Shown here: one piece after another, positions 48,964 to 62,615 of the stretch | Numbering within the stretch: position 1 is the stretch's first letter | Layout of the letters: the number at the start of each line of letters is the position of its first letter | NCBI RefSeq assembly: GCF_003945595.2 | Contig: NW_024104521.1 | Location: 186,001-250,000 of the forward strand | Source of the DNA: Pipra filicauda | Lineage: Eukaryota; Chordata; Aves; Passeriformes; Pipridae | DNA length: 64,000 nt | Direction of reading: 5' to 3' | Program-made: the position numbers and the translations under genes | Notes under the pieces: generated by a model | Databases searched by the model: none | The model's input: only the letters and a program-made list of their open reading frames with translations | What the model was told of the DNA's origin: nothing

Positions 48964-51900
48964 CTGCAAAGATATTTAATATTTGTAAGATCTTCCTGAC
49001 TCCAAAATTAATAAAGTTCCTTAGGCGTTAAATATTTTACTAAATTCAAAACTTTTTTAGGTACTCAGCACGGAGTTGAATCTATTGAAACCACGACTTG
49101 TTTTTTGACTGCTTCAGAACATTGTACTTTGTCCTGTTTTCTTGCTGTAAATGCAGCAGAAGCCTGTAAGTTTTGATAACATTACGGGAAATAAGAGCCC
49201 AGTATAAAGAAGATGACTTAGATGTTTTACAACATTTGGCTGCAAATCTCATACCTAGCTCTTGTTCTTTGGCTGTTACTTTTAGATCCAAGAAATAACT
49301 ATTGAAGGGAAAACACAGGTAGTTCTCCTTACTCTACACAGCATTCATGCAACTGAGCAAAAAATGACCAAGCATTATCAACAAACAGGTCCTTTTGTGA
49401 AGAGGCTCAGTAGTAGCCTCTTTTAAGTGAAATAAACTTAAGTTAGCTGTTATAACACCTACGATTAATTAAAATCCATTCTCTCTCTTACAATTAGAAA
49501 CAATTATCTCCAATATTTTCAAACTAGGATAATTAAATGTGTGAGATGCCAGGATAAATCACTCATTTTAAATATGCTCAAGAAAATACAAGGAAAGGTT
49601 ACAAAAATACAAAATCTAAACACCTGGATTCCTCCCCCAAATACACACCCCTTTTCTCATTTCATTCAGTTTAATGCCTTGCTCCTACTCAGGAGAACAA
49701 TCCCTTTTTTGTCCCTCTCCCTCCACTTTCATTTTAAGCTATATTAAAGTTACCTGTATTTACCTACTGTAGGAATGCATACACAACCACTCTTTGGGTT
49801 TAGGGAGTGTTTTGTTTTGTTAACCTTTACAAAGTATCAGTTACCATAATATCTAAGCTGCATCTGGTTTTTTGGCCTCTACTGTGTAAGTTTATTTCAG
49901 ATTCATATCCTTGTAGGACTAGAAGGGAAGGAAAGAACTGGCAATTCATTTATAAATCACAATAAATGAAAAAATAAGTAATTCTTAAGTTTGTGCTGTC
50001 TCAACTTCAAGAGGTTTCATGAAGCAAGGTTAGATAGCCAGCCCATAGTAAATTAACAAACACAGCAGTCACGTGAACTACGCGCAAAGGGTAATAATAT
50101 GAAACGATGTGGACTCTGGCCTGAACAACATGGGCTCTCACATCATATTTGTAATTCAACAGCTTCCAAAAGCTCTCTAGCAAAAGTAAAGGGAGATACT
50201 ATTCAGACAGGGTACAGAGACAAAGCAGCATTTTGTGCCAAATAAAAAGATGAGGAGCATGTGATGAGGGAGGCGACAGGTGAGGAAAACCACATTTGAT
50301 GTTATGAAGGCAAGAGCCTGTGGAAGAAAAGACTTCACAAAGTGGCTGATGCTTTGTTCCATACCAGAGAGATTCAAACTTGCTTGCTCCCATAGAAGAG
50401 AGACACTTCTTTTAAGATCGTATGAAAGAATTAAAGACTAATTTGAACTGATGGATCAGCCAGAAGTGTTCACCTCTGTGCCAGGCATCCCAGTGCTCCC
50501 ACAGTTCACTGGCATTTTATGAACACCCTGAAAATGCAGTTGTACTTTTACGATACTAAAATATGTGAAATATCTGTACAGGATTTCACAATAAAAATAT
50601 TTGTGGATAATAAGACAAATATTTTTTGAGAGTTACGATTCAGGTGAGACTTCACAGAACATACTTGTACGCTCTTTTTGAAACTGTGTTGCTGCATCTG
50701 GCAAAGCTTATTGCAGGATTTGTCCTATTTACTGACAGACAGTCCAAGATGAGCTATATTATCTTTTAAGCATTATCGGGATAACTGTAAACTCAGCTTA
50801 TCAATTTGTATAAAAAGCAGACGTGTGTGCAAATTAACTAATAACAGAAGTAATCTAGGCATATAGAAGTGTTGTAGCAATCACTGAAATATCTAAGCCT
50901 TTACATAAGTTTTGCTTTAAAAGGAAACTCTGCAAACTGATGCACACAGATTCAGCTAGATAAGATCCATTAGAGTTAATTGGCATCCTCTAGCTAAAGT
51001 CCCATGAGCCATTGCAAAAAAACTTTCTTTTAATTCAAAGGACAAACAGAGAATTCAGAATTGAAGGAAACATTATGCCTTCAACCTGATCTGACACCCT
51101 GCCCTTTAACAGACTACAGTTCTGGAAGAAGTCTAAAATAAAAATAAGCCTCGGCCAACAAAATGCATTTCAAATCTTCCTAGTATGTTTTGCAACTAAG
51201 ACATACACAGTAAATCCTGGCCTAGTAACTTGGTGGAAACAGAGTCCAGTGGCACCACAGCTCACCACAAACAAGTGTACTTTATATTACTCATATAAAG
51301 GCAATGTAAGAAGAGTACAATTTAATCTAACAAGGCTAACTAAAGTTGTACATTTTCTTCACAGAGAAGGAATGAAGAAAAAGGGATCAACCAAAAAAAA
51401 TTGTAAGTGGTTTACACTGGTGAACAGCTAAATAAAGGAACACTTCATCTGCATTCAGGAGAGGAGGGGAACAGCAAGAAAATGGCAGTGTTTAGTTACT
51501 ACCCCTCAAACCACAGAGCATCTCCTTGCATATATTGTTTTTATAAGTGTCCATGTTAAAGAAACACAGTAATATAAAAGAGTCAGATTTAACCTTGCAC
51601 ATAGAAAAAAAATAATCTTCGGCATCTTCTGGCACCTGCAATACAGCACTGACTACATGAGACAAAATATACTGGAAATGTTCCTGCCGATTGGATTTTT
51701 TATTATTTTCTTATCCATTGTATCACAATTATTCCAGTAATCTTTGCAGTTTTTTCACCCCAGAAGGAAAATTCAAGTTTTCACACTAAGCATTTGATTG
51801 TGATTGCTATTCAAAGTCAAATTCCAAGAGTGGGGCTTTTTTTGTGTGATTTAGGGGTGTGTGGTTGGTTGGTTTGTGGTTGTGTTTTTTTTCTTTTTAC

Positions 51901-54900
51901 ATTTTCCAGCATTTCTTCCCAATAACCATTATTTGGAACAACATCTCAGGCTTACCCTCTCACTCTACAGTCTTGAATCACACCAAAGTTTTCAGCAACA
52001 ACAGTAGGAAGAAGAAAAACCTATTAATATTTAGACAGCATTGTCATTTGGGTTTTTTTTTCCAGGATATTTGTAACCAATCAGTTACTTTTACATATTA
52101 TTTATAACACAGGATTCATTCTATTTTCTCTGTGCTTCCCTTCAGGTGGGAAGAATCCCACCAGCTAACGTGCAGTATCACTATACTGAACAATATACCC
52201 TCAGAGAAAGACACCTGGAGTGGTTTGCACATGCTCCCTAAGGGCTGAAGCTCTTTTTGTATGTTAAGATAAACAGCATAACTATGTAATTAAGTCAAAG
52301 ATCCTTTGAAATACAGAGCTCAGGTTTTCAAAGCGCAAGGTCAGTGCGTGACCTTGAGAGACCACCTAATCCTGGGCAGCCCAGCCCTGTCAGCACTAGT
52401 GCTCCATGTTCACTGAGACCCTCCTTGTAGGAAATGTTGATACAGCAATTCCAAAAGCTGAACTGCTGACACAAGAGAAAGGTATGATACAGACTGTTGT
52501 TGTGCAGATATGGATACAGCATTTCATGTTTAAGCCGCAGGACACACACAGATGAAGCGGGAAGAGTCCAGAAGCTAGAACAGTACGAGATAATTCCTAT
52601 TCATCTTTGCAGAGAAAAAGGAGGGAGGCTTCCCACAGACCACCCATGGCTGACCGGTCAACCCATGGACCCCAGGGATACAATCCAGACTCCCACCATA
52701 CTCTTACCCCCCGCCCCCAGAAGGCAAGAGTGAGTAAGAAAGGAATGTTTCAGCATCCCTAGGCTGTCTTCTCCAACACCTAATTTTTCTTAAGACTGTA
52801 CAGCCTTTTTAATTCTTAACCTGTGAAAAGGAAAATAATTGACTATTTTCTGTAGACAAGCTTTAAGGGTACCAGAGACTCTTCTTTCCTTCTATCTGCA
52901 AGACCAAGTCATTCTTGCTGCTTTCATTTCAGAGCTACTTGGTTTGCTTACATCTCTCAAAAAGCTACAGTCAGGTGAGGCTTCACCAGCATTTAGGTTT
53001 TTCTCTCTATTGAGAAAAATGCCTCTCTTGATATAGTCCCCAAAATAGTTTACCATTTTACCATCCTATCACTTTTCAGACGTGTAACTTGTGACTTGAT
53101 AACACAAGTCTGTCTATCCTGTTTCTCAAATTTATCAAGACCATTTTCAATTCTGAGCATGTCCTTTAAAGCATCTACAACTGCTCCCAGCTTAGCATTA
53201 ATAAAAATTCAGATGGTTTAATTAGTTTTAAGACCTCCCTTGCTTACTTAACATACATATTTTTATATGAAGATGACTGATGTCAGATTTATCAAATTCA
53301 AAACAAATTTATCTTGACTACTGAATATCATTTATTATCTATATTAGAGGGAGAAAAAATAAATCAGTGAAAACACAACATGCTTACATTAACATTTATG
53401 CTCCAATAAAACTGAAACCCCACATTACTACTAAACACAGCTGGAGATTATCACAAACAGCCTCTTCAGGTTTTAGCCTCCATAGCAAATTATTTTAAAA
53501 CCACATAGTACAAAATTGACAGTCTAAATGCTTGAGATTTTTAAGTGATGAAATCCATTAAAAATGTTTTAGAGCATGTTCCAGCACACTGAGGATCTCC
53601 ATACACAGTTTAAACACATTCTAAAGCCATCAAAAGTTCTAAGAGTTCTGAAACTTCAACTAATTTTCAGATATTTCCTTTGCCATCTTATTCTACAAGT
53701 TAATGCTTTAGATGATAATGGTAACTTCAGAATTATTCAGACACTTACCACAGTTCACATCTTATTGTTTATGCTCCTCTATAGTGAAAGGTCACCAGAT
53801 TCAGAAACTTTTATTATGACTAACCATAATCAAATAATGACATATTACCTTTTAGATGTCTGTGTAAAGCAATGACTTACAAGCTTTTAAAAATATCCAA
53901 ATATCAGAGTAACTTTGAATTTTAAAACAACTCCTTCACATGCTGTACCCTACCACACTTCTTCACAAATGAAAGAATTGTGAGAGGTCCTTACACTGAA
54001 GCCTGAGTATTTTACAGCACTTTGCAGACCAGATTCAGTGTTCTGTCAACAACAGCATAAGACTCCAGAATATGCTCCTAGAAATCATCTTCTCTCTTGC
54101 TATTTTTGTAGCTTAAATATATCCATAAAATAGTTAATGTGCTTAGGAGTATTATCCTTCTTGTTCTGCTCTCACCAACTAATGAGATTAGTTGTGTGTT
54201 CATGTGTGTGTGTTCCTTTTTTCTCTTAATACATACAAATTGCTTTATGTCGCTTTAGACAATAGTGTTTTATTTTCCACATACTCAACTGAATCCTCTT
54301 TAAGGATTCATTTTCCAATATTCCCTTTCTTCTGGCCTTTCTTAAACTAGGCTTGAGCTCCAACAGTAGAGACTACCTGATTTGATAGAAACATTCTACA
54401 TGGAGCTACAGATTTCTTCTGTAATGATAGCTCTGTCAGATCTAACAAGCTACAAAGAAAATTAGGAATCACAATTAAAAAGAGGTAAGTCAAGTACACT
54501 TAAAATGCAATCCAACTGAATTGATGAGTCTTTTCTGTACCACAACCTTTTAGAAGGAAAAGTGATAAAGACCACAAGTAATTGAGAATTACCACATTTG
54601 CAGATCATCCAAATGCAAATTCACCAAATTTGGTCCCATAGGACCTGATCCTCCTCTAACTATGTGTAGGCAGCTAGAGATGCTAATTGCCTTTTTAGAC
54701 TTTCTTGTCCATCAATGTACCCATGCCTTACTGCACACAGGCACCCAGGCAGCAGCTCCTTAGGTTACCAGTTATTCTCTGATCATACCACACAGAAACA
54801 ATTGTTGTATTCTGCATTCTGTGATGAAAGAAAAAAAATCCGGTTTCGAAAAGCTCTATGTTATTGCACATAACGCTTTGAATTTGAGCAAAAATATGAC

Positions 54901-57900
54901 AGGGAAAATGTTAGCTCCCTACTTTGTCTGTAGTTTATTACCCCTTACACATGAAGACACTTAAGTCTGTTTCTCTATCAAAACCTGTCTTGTATTTTGA
55001 CTGCCAAAAAACGCATGCATTTGCTCAGTATTTGCAAGTAGAACTACTGCTACAAATAAATTAATCTTTTTAGAATACTTCAGCAGATGGTTCTCCATCC
55101 TTTGAAGAAGTTGTGTAATTGAATCTGACTGCTTGTAAAAGCAAGAACCAACATCACTGAAAGAGTGGGAGAGCAAATGTAGTTTTTTACCCCTTAAGCA
55201 GCTCTGCCAATAAACTAATACTGGCCTTCAATTCTCATCCTACAGTCCAGAACTCAATTTTTCTTAAGCACAACTACCGGTCTCCTACGTTACAGGTAAT
55301 TCTGAAGGGCAAATGAAATCCAGAAAAAAAACCTGAAGATTTTAATTGGTTTTGAACTTGTTGGACCAGGTACCTACATGTCAGTCAAAGGTGAAAATCA
55401 AGGATATTGATTAATTATTCAACCAATCCTAGATGGGTATTGCTAAAGATGTACTCATTGGAAAAAAAGGCCAGCCACAACCATGTGGTTTGTGACTATC
55501 TTGCTCCCAGCTACAACATCAATTACATACCTTTTAATTCTGTAACTCAGCAGTATATAAGCACAAACCCAAATCATCGCAACCTGCCTGGTTCTTTTCC
55601 TAAAAATTTAAGAGGATGCAGATGAACAATAAAAAAAAAGCAGAATAGAGGGTAAGGCAGAGAAAGCACAACTGCTATCACTTTATGTACAGGAACAGAC
55701 AGTTTTAGCAGTTACAGAAGAATGAGCCTCCAACTCCCTAAAAAGAAGAGTTACAGATATTAGTACAGATGCTCAATGGAAGACATTTCAAATAAATTAG
55801 CACCATTTCTAATTTAGTTCATTAGCTGAAGGATGTCCATTATTTGGCTAAATACCAAATTAAGTTACAAACTTTTTTCTAAAAATTCTATGACATTTCA
55901 ATTCAAATTAAGATGTTGTCAAACTCGCACTATTTGAAGGTTCTCATGAAAGAATCCTATTTAGATCTGTATTGCAAGCTAATGACATCAGTGCCAGCAG
56001 TGCAGCAATCTGCTGCACCCACAGGAGAAAGGAAGCACTCCCACCCTGCCATCTCTCTCAGCTGACACACAAGAACTCCCTATATCTAAAAGGAGCCATA
56101 TTCCTCCCTCAAAAACCAAACCAAAAAAAGATAAACCAAAAAGCCCAAAACCCCAAACCCAACCGAACTGACAGAGAGGCTGGAGAGCAGTAAACAAACA
56201 AAAAAAAAAAAAAAAAGAAAAGAAAAAAAAAAAAGAAAAAAAAAAAGAAAAGCCCCCTACATACTCTAAAGTCTTATCTCACAGTTCTCTCCAGCCTGGT
56301 CAGGACAAATCTCCTTCCTCTTCCCCTAGCAATGCTGCACACCCCTTCTGCATTCTGTATCAGCCTGTACACAATCCTAAAATCTCCTTCGACCCCTGAT
56401 GACAAAACATCATGGAGCACATCAGGTGTGACCACATCTGCATCTTTTCTTTCACCCATTTAAAAGCCACCACACAGTACAATAGGGAATCGTGTGAGGA
56501 TCCTTAACATTAATGAGAACTATCACTTGCATAAGGAATACATTGCCAGTTTCCCAGTAATACTCAATTATGGGCTACACTTGTGAAACCAGAAAGAAAA
56601 ACCCAGCAAAGTAGAGGAAAATACAAATAGTGGTATCTCAGCTTCTGACTAAAGGTTGCATAGAAGCTTGAAAAGGACAAGGCACTGTACCTGATCAGCA
56701 CACTATACAGTAGACATTCATGCTCTTCATTTTTGTCTTCACCTAACAATCTCTGATTTTCAAAAGCTTTATTTTAGTTATTGTGGACTTATGAGGATGA
56801 CTGAGATATAAACCATCTTTTTGAAGATCTACCCATACACTGTCAGATTCTCCCAGACTATGATCAGTCTCTGACTGTGCCACAAACTTATTTTCTGCGT
56901 TAATGCAATGGCTTAACAAGAACTGTGCTAAACACTGAATTTTGTCCTTTTATGAGATGAGGTAAGACAAAAGACAGAACTCCTTACACCACAAGCATAC
57001 ACACATCTTACCTGCTGTCAGTCTCAATGAAGGAATTATGCTTTGTATCTATTCTAAATGCAAGCATTCCTAAACCTCCTCCCATGCCTTAACAGAAACT
57101 GTAATACGGAAACAGGAATAAACTGGCAATATGGCAAGTATCACTGTCAACAAGGTACTTCCTTTATGGACAAGCCATGCAGCTACACATATTAGAGGAA
57201 AGAGTGCTTTTGTTTCATTCCTAAGTTGACAGAGATCCACTCTGGTGTTGTTTAACATTGTGCAGGAAAAAGTAATAGTTACGAGTTCCAGTAAATTAAG
57301 TTTTGCCAAGGCAGATGATCCTTCCTTCCTATGCTATGGAACAATCATTATTTCAACACATGGGCTGAGCAACAACCACGTATAGCATGATAGCTTTTGC
57401 TTCATATACACCTATAATCTCCTTAATAAAACAAACTGCAAGTTTATTAAGTTGGCAAAGCTGACTTGTCCATGTTTAGGCTCTGACTTGGTTATGAACA
57501 AGCACAGTACAGAATCTACCATACATGAGAGCCCTTTAATAAAAGGATATGGCCCACAGGGAAGGGGATTCCCAGACACAAAACAAGACTCTAGGTTGTT
57601 AAAATGAACCACATTTCCATATTGAAGATAAGCCCATCACCTGACTGTAGTAAACATGCACAAGCCACAGTTTGGCTCCCCGAGGAAAGGTTTCATGATT
57701 CCCAACAAGATCTCTGACAAAGAACTCAACCCCCCTCCCCAACAAATAAAAAACACTGAACAGAAAGGGCCAATACATAGGGGGACAAAAACATACCACC
57801 TGCATCACATACTACGAAGAAAAAGTTGCACAAAAGAGGCAGGTCTGTTCATTAACTTGCGTATTTTAATTCAGAAAACCTTCTTCCAAAGGAGGGGAAA

Positions 57901-58004
57901 GGGGCAGGAGGTTGCAGATTTTCCATATTCAGTTAACAGAGCAGCAAACTCCCTCCCTTTGTCCCTCCCCTACAACTACTAGCTTCACACATCTGCATTG
58001 TTAC
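48964..58004 (-). other. LCOR: LCOR intron
   Basis: This 9-kb AT-rich intron contains A-rich simple sequence at 56192-56252. Two moderately GC-rich islands, 52330-52440 and 56275-56460, may be remnants of old interspersed repeats, but I could not assign a family. No further exon was recognised. Confidence 0.7.
56192..56252 (+). repeat. A-rich simple repeat
   Basis: This is a run of A tracts interrupted by single G or C residues inside an LCOR intron. No element body is attached that I can identify. Confidence 0.85.
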
Positions 58005-58084
58005 CTTCACTTTTTCTCTTCTCAGGCAGCAGAAAAGACAATTTTCATCAAAAGACCAATCAGAAACACCTTCAGGCTCACAGT
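58005..58084 (-). CDS. LCOR: LCOR upstream coding exon with Cys-x-x-Cys-Cys motif
   Basis: This 80-bp exon has acceptor ATTTACAG (AG at 58085-58086) and donor AAG|GTAACA. Two bases complete the Asp codon from the previous exon, and 26 codons follow: CEPEGVSDWSFDENC, then LFCCLRREKVK. The paired CxxC (CLFC) with a further Cys before and after resembles a small metal-binding or disulfide-free cysteine cluster. LCORL has an equivalent EDCEPEDLTDWSMDEKC-type segment, which supports homology. The function of this module is unknown to me. Confidence 0.9.
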
Positions 58085-58499
58085 CTGTAAATCAGAAGAA
58101 TAGCAAATTACTTCATATTCATAAACCACGACACAACTGGAGCCAAAAGAGAAATGCTGAATTAAATACCTGTTTCACAACATTCTTGCCTGCATTCTGA
58201 GGATGCAGGCTTCATATCGGCCATTTTTCTAAGTCCCCAGATTACCAAACTGTATACATTTTATCATTGCACAACAAATCTGTTTTTCCCAGCACTGCCA
58301 AATACACTCCCAGCTACATAAAGATGAACGCACACTCATTAGTAATTTTAGCCAATATGAAACTAACTGTGAGCACTGCCTGGGGGAGGGGGAAAAAAAG
58401 CACAAATCACCACGGTAACACACATTTTCTAGAGGCAGAGCTGGGGCTGCTTCTGTCATTAGAAATGCAGAACAAGATACAAACATAGAGATTGAATAC
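58085..58499 (-). other. LCOR: Short LCOR intron
   Basis: This 415-bp intron lies between the two most upstream coding exons found in the window. It has GT (58498-58499) and AG (58085-58086) ends on the minus strand. Confidence 0.85.
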
Positions 58500-58565
58500 C
58501 TTTAAACAAACTGAGATCTTTTAATAATCCAGGTCCAAACAGGCCTTCTAGAATACTTTCAAACC
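58500..58565 (-). CDS. LCOR: LCOR upstream coding exon (ESILEGLFGP segment)
   Basis: This 66-bp exon has acceptor CTTTTAG (AG at 58566-58567) and donor AAAG|GTATTC. It encodes, after two bases of a split Gly codon, FESILEGLFGPGLLKDLSLF, then K, and the first base of an Asp codon that the next exon completes. It is near-identical in pattern to the LCORL N-terminal region (GFESILEGLYGP). This shows that the bird LCOR gene keeps the N-terminal extension shared by the two paralogues. The exon upstream of it, expected to encode the initiator region, is outside the window. Confidence 0.9.
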
Positions 58566-59965
58566 CTAAAAGCAAATAAAAGAATTGTTAGCTTTCTAGA
58601 TTAAGTACGTCACTACAATATTCACAATAGCAGTTCTATATTTATCTGTTCCAAGAACAGAGCTCAACGTGCTTTCTCTAAGTATTACAAGATACATGGG
58701 TCAATTGTGATGACTGAACTACTGACAAACCACAGCACAGAGTCCACCGACTCCTGTACTTCTGTAAATAGCTAGGTTAAAAACGAAGAACATTATGACA
58801 TTGAAATAAACCATTTTGAAAAGAACACAAAAAACCTATATGTTCTACAACATGACCAGTTAATTTCTACACAAAAATACTCTCATTTTAAGTCTCCAAA
58901 CTGAAATAAGGTATGTTTTCCCAGTTAAAAAAAATACATTCTTCCATCTCAGTGGCATTCAGTTACTTTTCTGAATTTCAGCAAACATTAAAATCAGTGT
59001 TTCCTGAGGAGTCACAAGTTTGAGGAGAGAAAATTAAAAGGAAAGGGATTCAGCATTGCCATGTCACTAAGGAACGAAATTCCAATCACAGATCTGCATC
59101 TAAGACACGCACAGTCCAATTTACTTCAATGCCATGATTTATGCCTCACATAAAATACATGTAACCAATTCGAGTTTATTCCAAAAGAGGGAAAACCTTC
59201 ACCAAAATTACTGCCATTATTGGGAAATGTTAAATCAATATTACACTAAACCCCTGCTGGCAGTAAAAAAAGCTACAGAGCTATTAACTACCCAATGCTG
59301 TGAGAACACAGGTTAGCAGAGTGAATATGAAAAGTACAAAGACTACTTCAAGGGGGACAGACAAATTTCACCTGCTTATAAAAATGTATTCACAATATGA
59401 CCAGTACAACTTACTATATTCCCCCCCCTTAATAATTTTGCTTTGTAGGTTTAATAGAGGTTTGGGGGCTCCTAGCTTCTCCTACTTGTCTGGGTCTTTG
59501 AGGGGCAGAAGAAGCAGCAGGAAAAAAAAACTAAGAAACAAAAATATGACTTTAAATTTAGAGAAATTTGCATGGGTGAATTGGGGACAAACTATCTGAA
59601 ATAGCTATTTTTAAGAAATCAGTCAAAATCTAGACGATCACGTACTATGAAGGAATCAGTTATTACATTGTAGAAGAGTAGTAATTCTAAAATAATTCTG
59701 ACTTCATCCAGATCTAATATCAAAGTTATGTTTTGCACAGCAGTCTTGAAAAATAAAGGACAAATAGCGTTGCACCCCTCTGGGTGTCAGCGAGTGTCAG
59801 TGCACCAACACCACCAGCTGTCAGATGCAGGGTCCTACAGAATCTGCAGTCTGCAACATGACTTAGGTGGCCAAAGCATTGCTGGGGTACAAGACCATCC
59901 ATGATCTAACACCTGTCAGAGCCTGACACTAAAAATCTAATCTCAGAGAGGACCGAGTGGAGAAC

Positions 59966-60036
59966 AACAAAAAAAAAAAAAAAAAAAAGGAGAAAAAAAA
60001 AATAAATGGATTAAAAAAAAAAAAAAGAAGAAAAAG
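59966..60036 (+). repeat. A-rich simple repeat
   Basis: Two long A tracts are separated by short GGAG and TGGATT interruptions. This is intronic low-complexity sequence. Confidence 0.85.
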
Positions 60037-60385
60037 AGTGACGGTGAAATAGCAGTTAAGAGTAAAGAGAAATAGGGAGAGATCAGAAAACAAGGTGGAA
60101 GAAGAAAAACTGGAAAAACATCCCATCCAACAGCACCTTGTCAGGCAGAGAAGTAGCACTGCCTCCAAAAAAAGCCAATTCAGGCTTCAGGAAGTGGCAG
60201 GAACAGTGGGAAAGGGCCGACCAACCTGACCTAGAAGAAAAATAGGAGAATCAGGGTATTGACCCATAGGTTTATAATGCTGACTCTTTTATGGGTAGTG
60301 ACCCCTCAGAATTTGACTCTGAAATGAAACCTCAAGGAAAACAGCTAATCAACCTCATTCTTAATCTTTTTGTTTAAAAACTTAC

Positions 60386-60388
<3 letters not shown>

Positions 60389-60418
<30 letters not shown>
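60389..60418 (+). repeat. (TA)15 microsatellite
   Basis: This is an uninterrupted run of about 15 TA units in an LCOR intron, likely length-polymorphic. Confidence 0.95.
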
Positions 60419-60425
<7 letters not shown>

Positions 60426-62560
60426 CAAAAGATCTCAGAAATTTACTCGAACTCATCAATCTTAAAATAGTAACTGCCAGTGACTCACTGCCCCACAGTT
60501 TGCCATGCATGCAATTGCACACTGAAGTCCCTGCCAAGTTTTACAGCTTGGATATTGTATGATGGTAGTTTGCTAGCCCACTGTTCTGAGTGATGCTAAT
60601 GCCACTCGGGTTTTATTAATATTAAATATTGGATTTAGCAGTTGCATAGCAACAGCAGAACATCTTATGTGCAATGTTTGACATTAAAAAAGGCAAATAA
60701 GGGAAGTATGAATGTATTCAAAAATTATACTAAGACTGGTAAAACTGCCATGAAGCTGAGCCCTATTCCCCCCAAATGCAAAGAGAAATGCAGCAAAGGC
60801 AGTATAAGCCCTGTGATGTCGTGTTCAGTCATTCAGGGCTCCAAAAGAGCAACTGTGTACAGTTAATCATGCAGAATACATTGAAAACAAAATCTTGAAA
60901 AAGGAGCTGCCTACTTTTTATAGTATTTTTTCTCTCCATTGTCACTGCTCTTAGAAGCTTGAAAAGAACATTTCTTTTCCCACCGATTGTCCTTTTCCAT
61001 TTGGCAGATGATATTTTCCTGCATTTCAAATGGAACAGAAATTAACATGGCTGCCTCTGCTAAATTCCAGTTTCTATATTTTCATCATCTGTATTTCAGT
61101 GTCTGAGAGTTCAAAGCAGCTGAACAGCAGGGCCAGTGGAAAAGTTGCAGGAATAACAGAAGAGAGAAAAAAAATGAAGATCCCAGTATTTTAGAAATCA
61201 GTATTATTTATATGTCAGATTAGATTTTCAATATTGGTAGTATTTAGATTTCTCAGATATGTTCTTCACAGTTAAAGCAGCCACAAATTTAAGTCTTACA
61301 AATACTACTGGTGATCTTTACAATGAAAAACATCTTTTGGACGTGTAAGAATTTAGAAAAAAAAAAGGTTTAATGTTTTAAAACATACAACATTTATGAA
61401 GTGTAAAACAACTCTATGTCCCAGAAGACTCTCTAGGAAGTGAAGAATTAGAAAAAAATAAATAAATCCCAGAACAAACAAAGAAAACCCTTAGTACTGA
61501 AGCAAGGGTGGAATAACTTTTTAAATGCAGAGGTTGTTACATACTTACTCCTATTTCACAATTTTTAGCTCTGCAAGTAAAGCATTTCCTAAACCAACCT
61601 GTGACAAAAATCAGAATATGTATGTACCATTTTTATGCTAAGAGTAGCAAGCAAAGAAATTAAGACTAAAGAGAAGAAAAGAGTTGACTATGCAGTTTTC
61701 AGCATGGTCAAATTTCACTACTTTTGTCTCTGCATCTAAGCAGTTTTCTTTTCATCTTTTCTTGGCATTTTTACCCATCTGTAATCAAATATTTTGTCCT
61801 AAATTTAAACTGTACTGGTAGTTTGATGGCTAATGGTTTAAGATAAGAATTTAACACAACAGTTTAAGACAACAATTTAACACAACAGTTTAACTTAAGT
61901 TTTTCAAAAAAAAAAAAAAATCCAGTTAGATCCTGAAGTCATCTTTTCCCTTAAAACTGAGAGCACTTGTAATGATTAAGTAGCTACCAGGCTCCTTGAG
62001 ATAACAGTATTAGAGAAGTCAATAGTCCAGGAGAGGACTTTCCTGGCTGATCTCTAGCAATGTGGATTAGCCAAAGACACATTCTCCACTATAAAAAACA
62101 AGAATGAGAGATCTTCAGAAGAAGACAGGGATGCATTTCTGGAGTGCCATTGACACAGAGCCCAGCATGTCAAACCCTGCTTTTTTTCACCTCAAGACAG
62201 CACAGTTCAAACATATCTCTGAATAATCACTGCACAATTCGGTCCTACATATGTATCTGGTCAAAGCAGGAAAGCTTGCCTTTAAGTTTGTGGCACAAAT
62301 AATTTTGAGGGTAGTAAAAAAAGACAGGCAACAATTGGTCTGAATATATTATTACATAAATTGTTAATAAATAAAAAAAAAAAATAAATCAACATATCAA
62401 GGGTGCTGAAGGGAGAAAATAAAAACCAACATAATTAATTTTCAACTCCTCACCCCTTTTCTGTGCATATTAATTTAATCTGTGAATATCAATTTGTAAA
62501 CTAAACCTCAGTCGACTAAATCAGTATCAGCCAGGGCAGCAGTTAAGTGAAGTAGGTCAG

Positions 62561-62615
62561 AGAATCAGAATATCCTGAGTTGAAAGGGACCCACATGGAC
62601 CATCAAGTCCAACTG
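62561..62615 (-). mobile_element. CR1 LINE 3'-end scrap
   Basis: On the minus strand the segment reads GGACTTGATGGTCCATGTGG, then GTCCCTTTCAACTCAGGATATTCTGATTCT. This is the diverged CR1 3' tail with its terminal ATTCT repeat. Only about 55 bp are recognisable. Confidence 0.7.

Noticed and set aside
56275..56460. Possible CR1 or other repeat fragment with a 61-codon frame
   Set aside because: I could not match it to a CR1 consensus with confidence, so it is left as unassigned intronic sequence.
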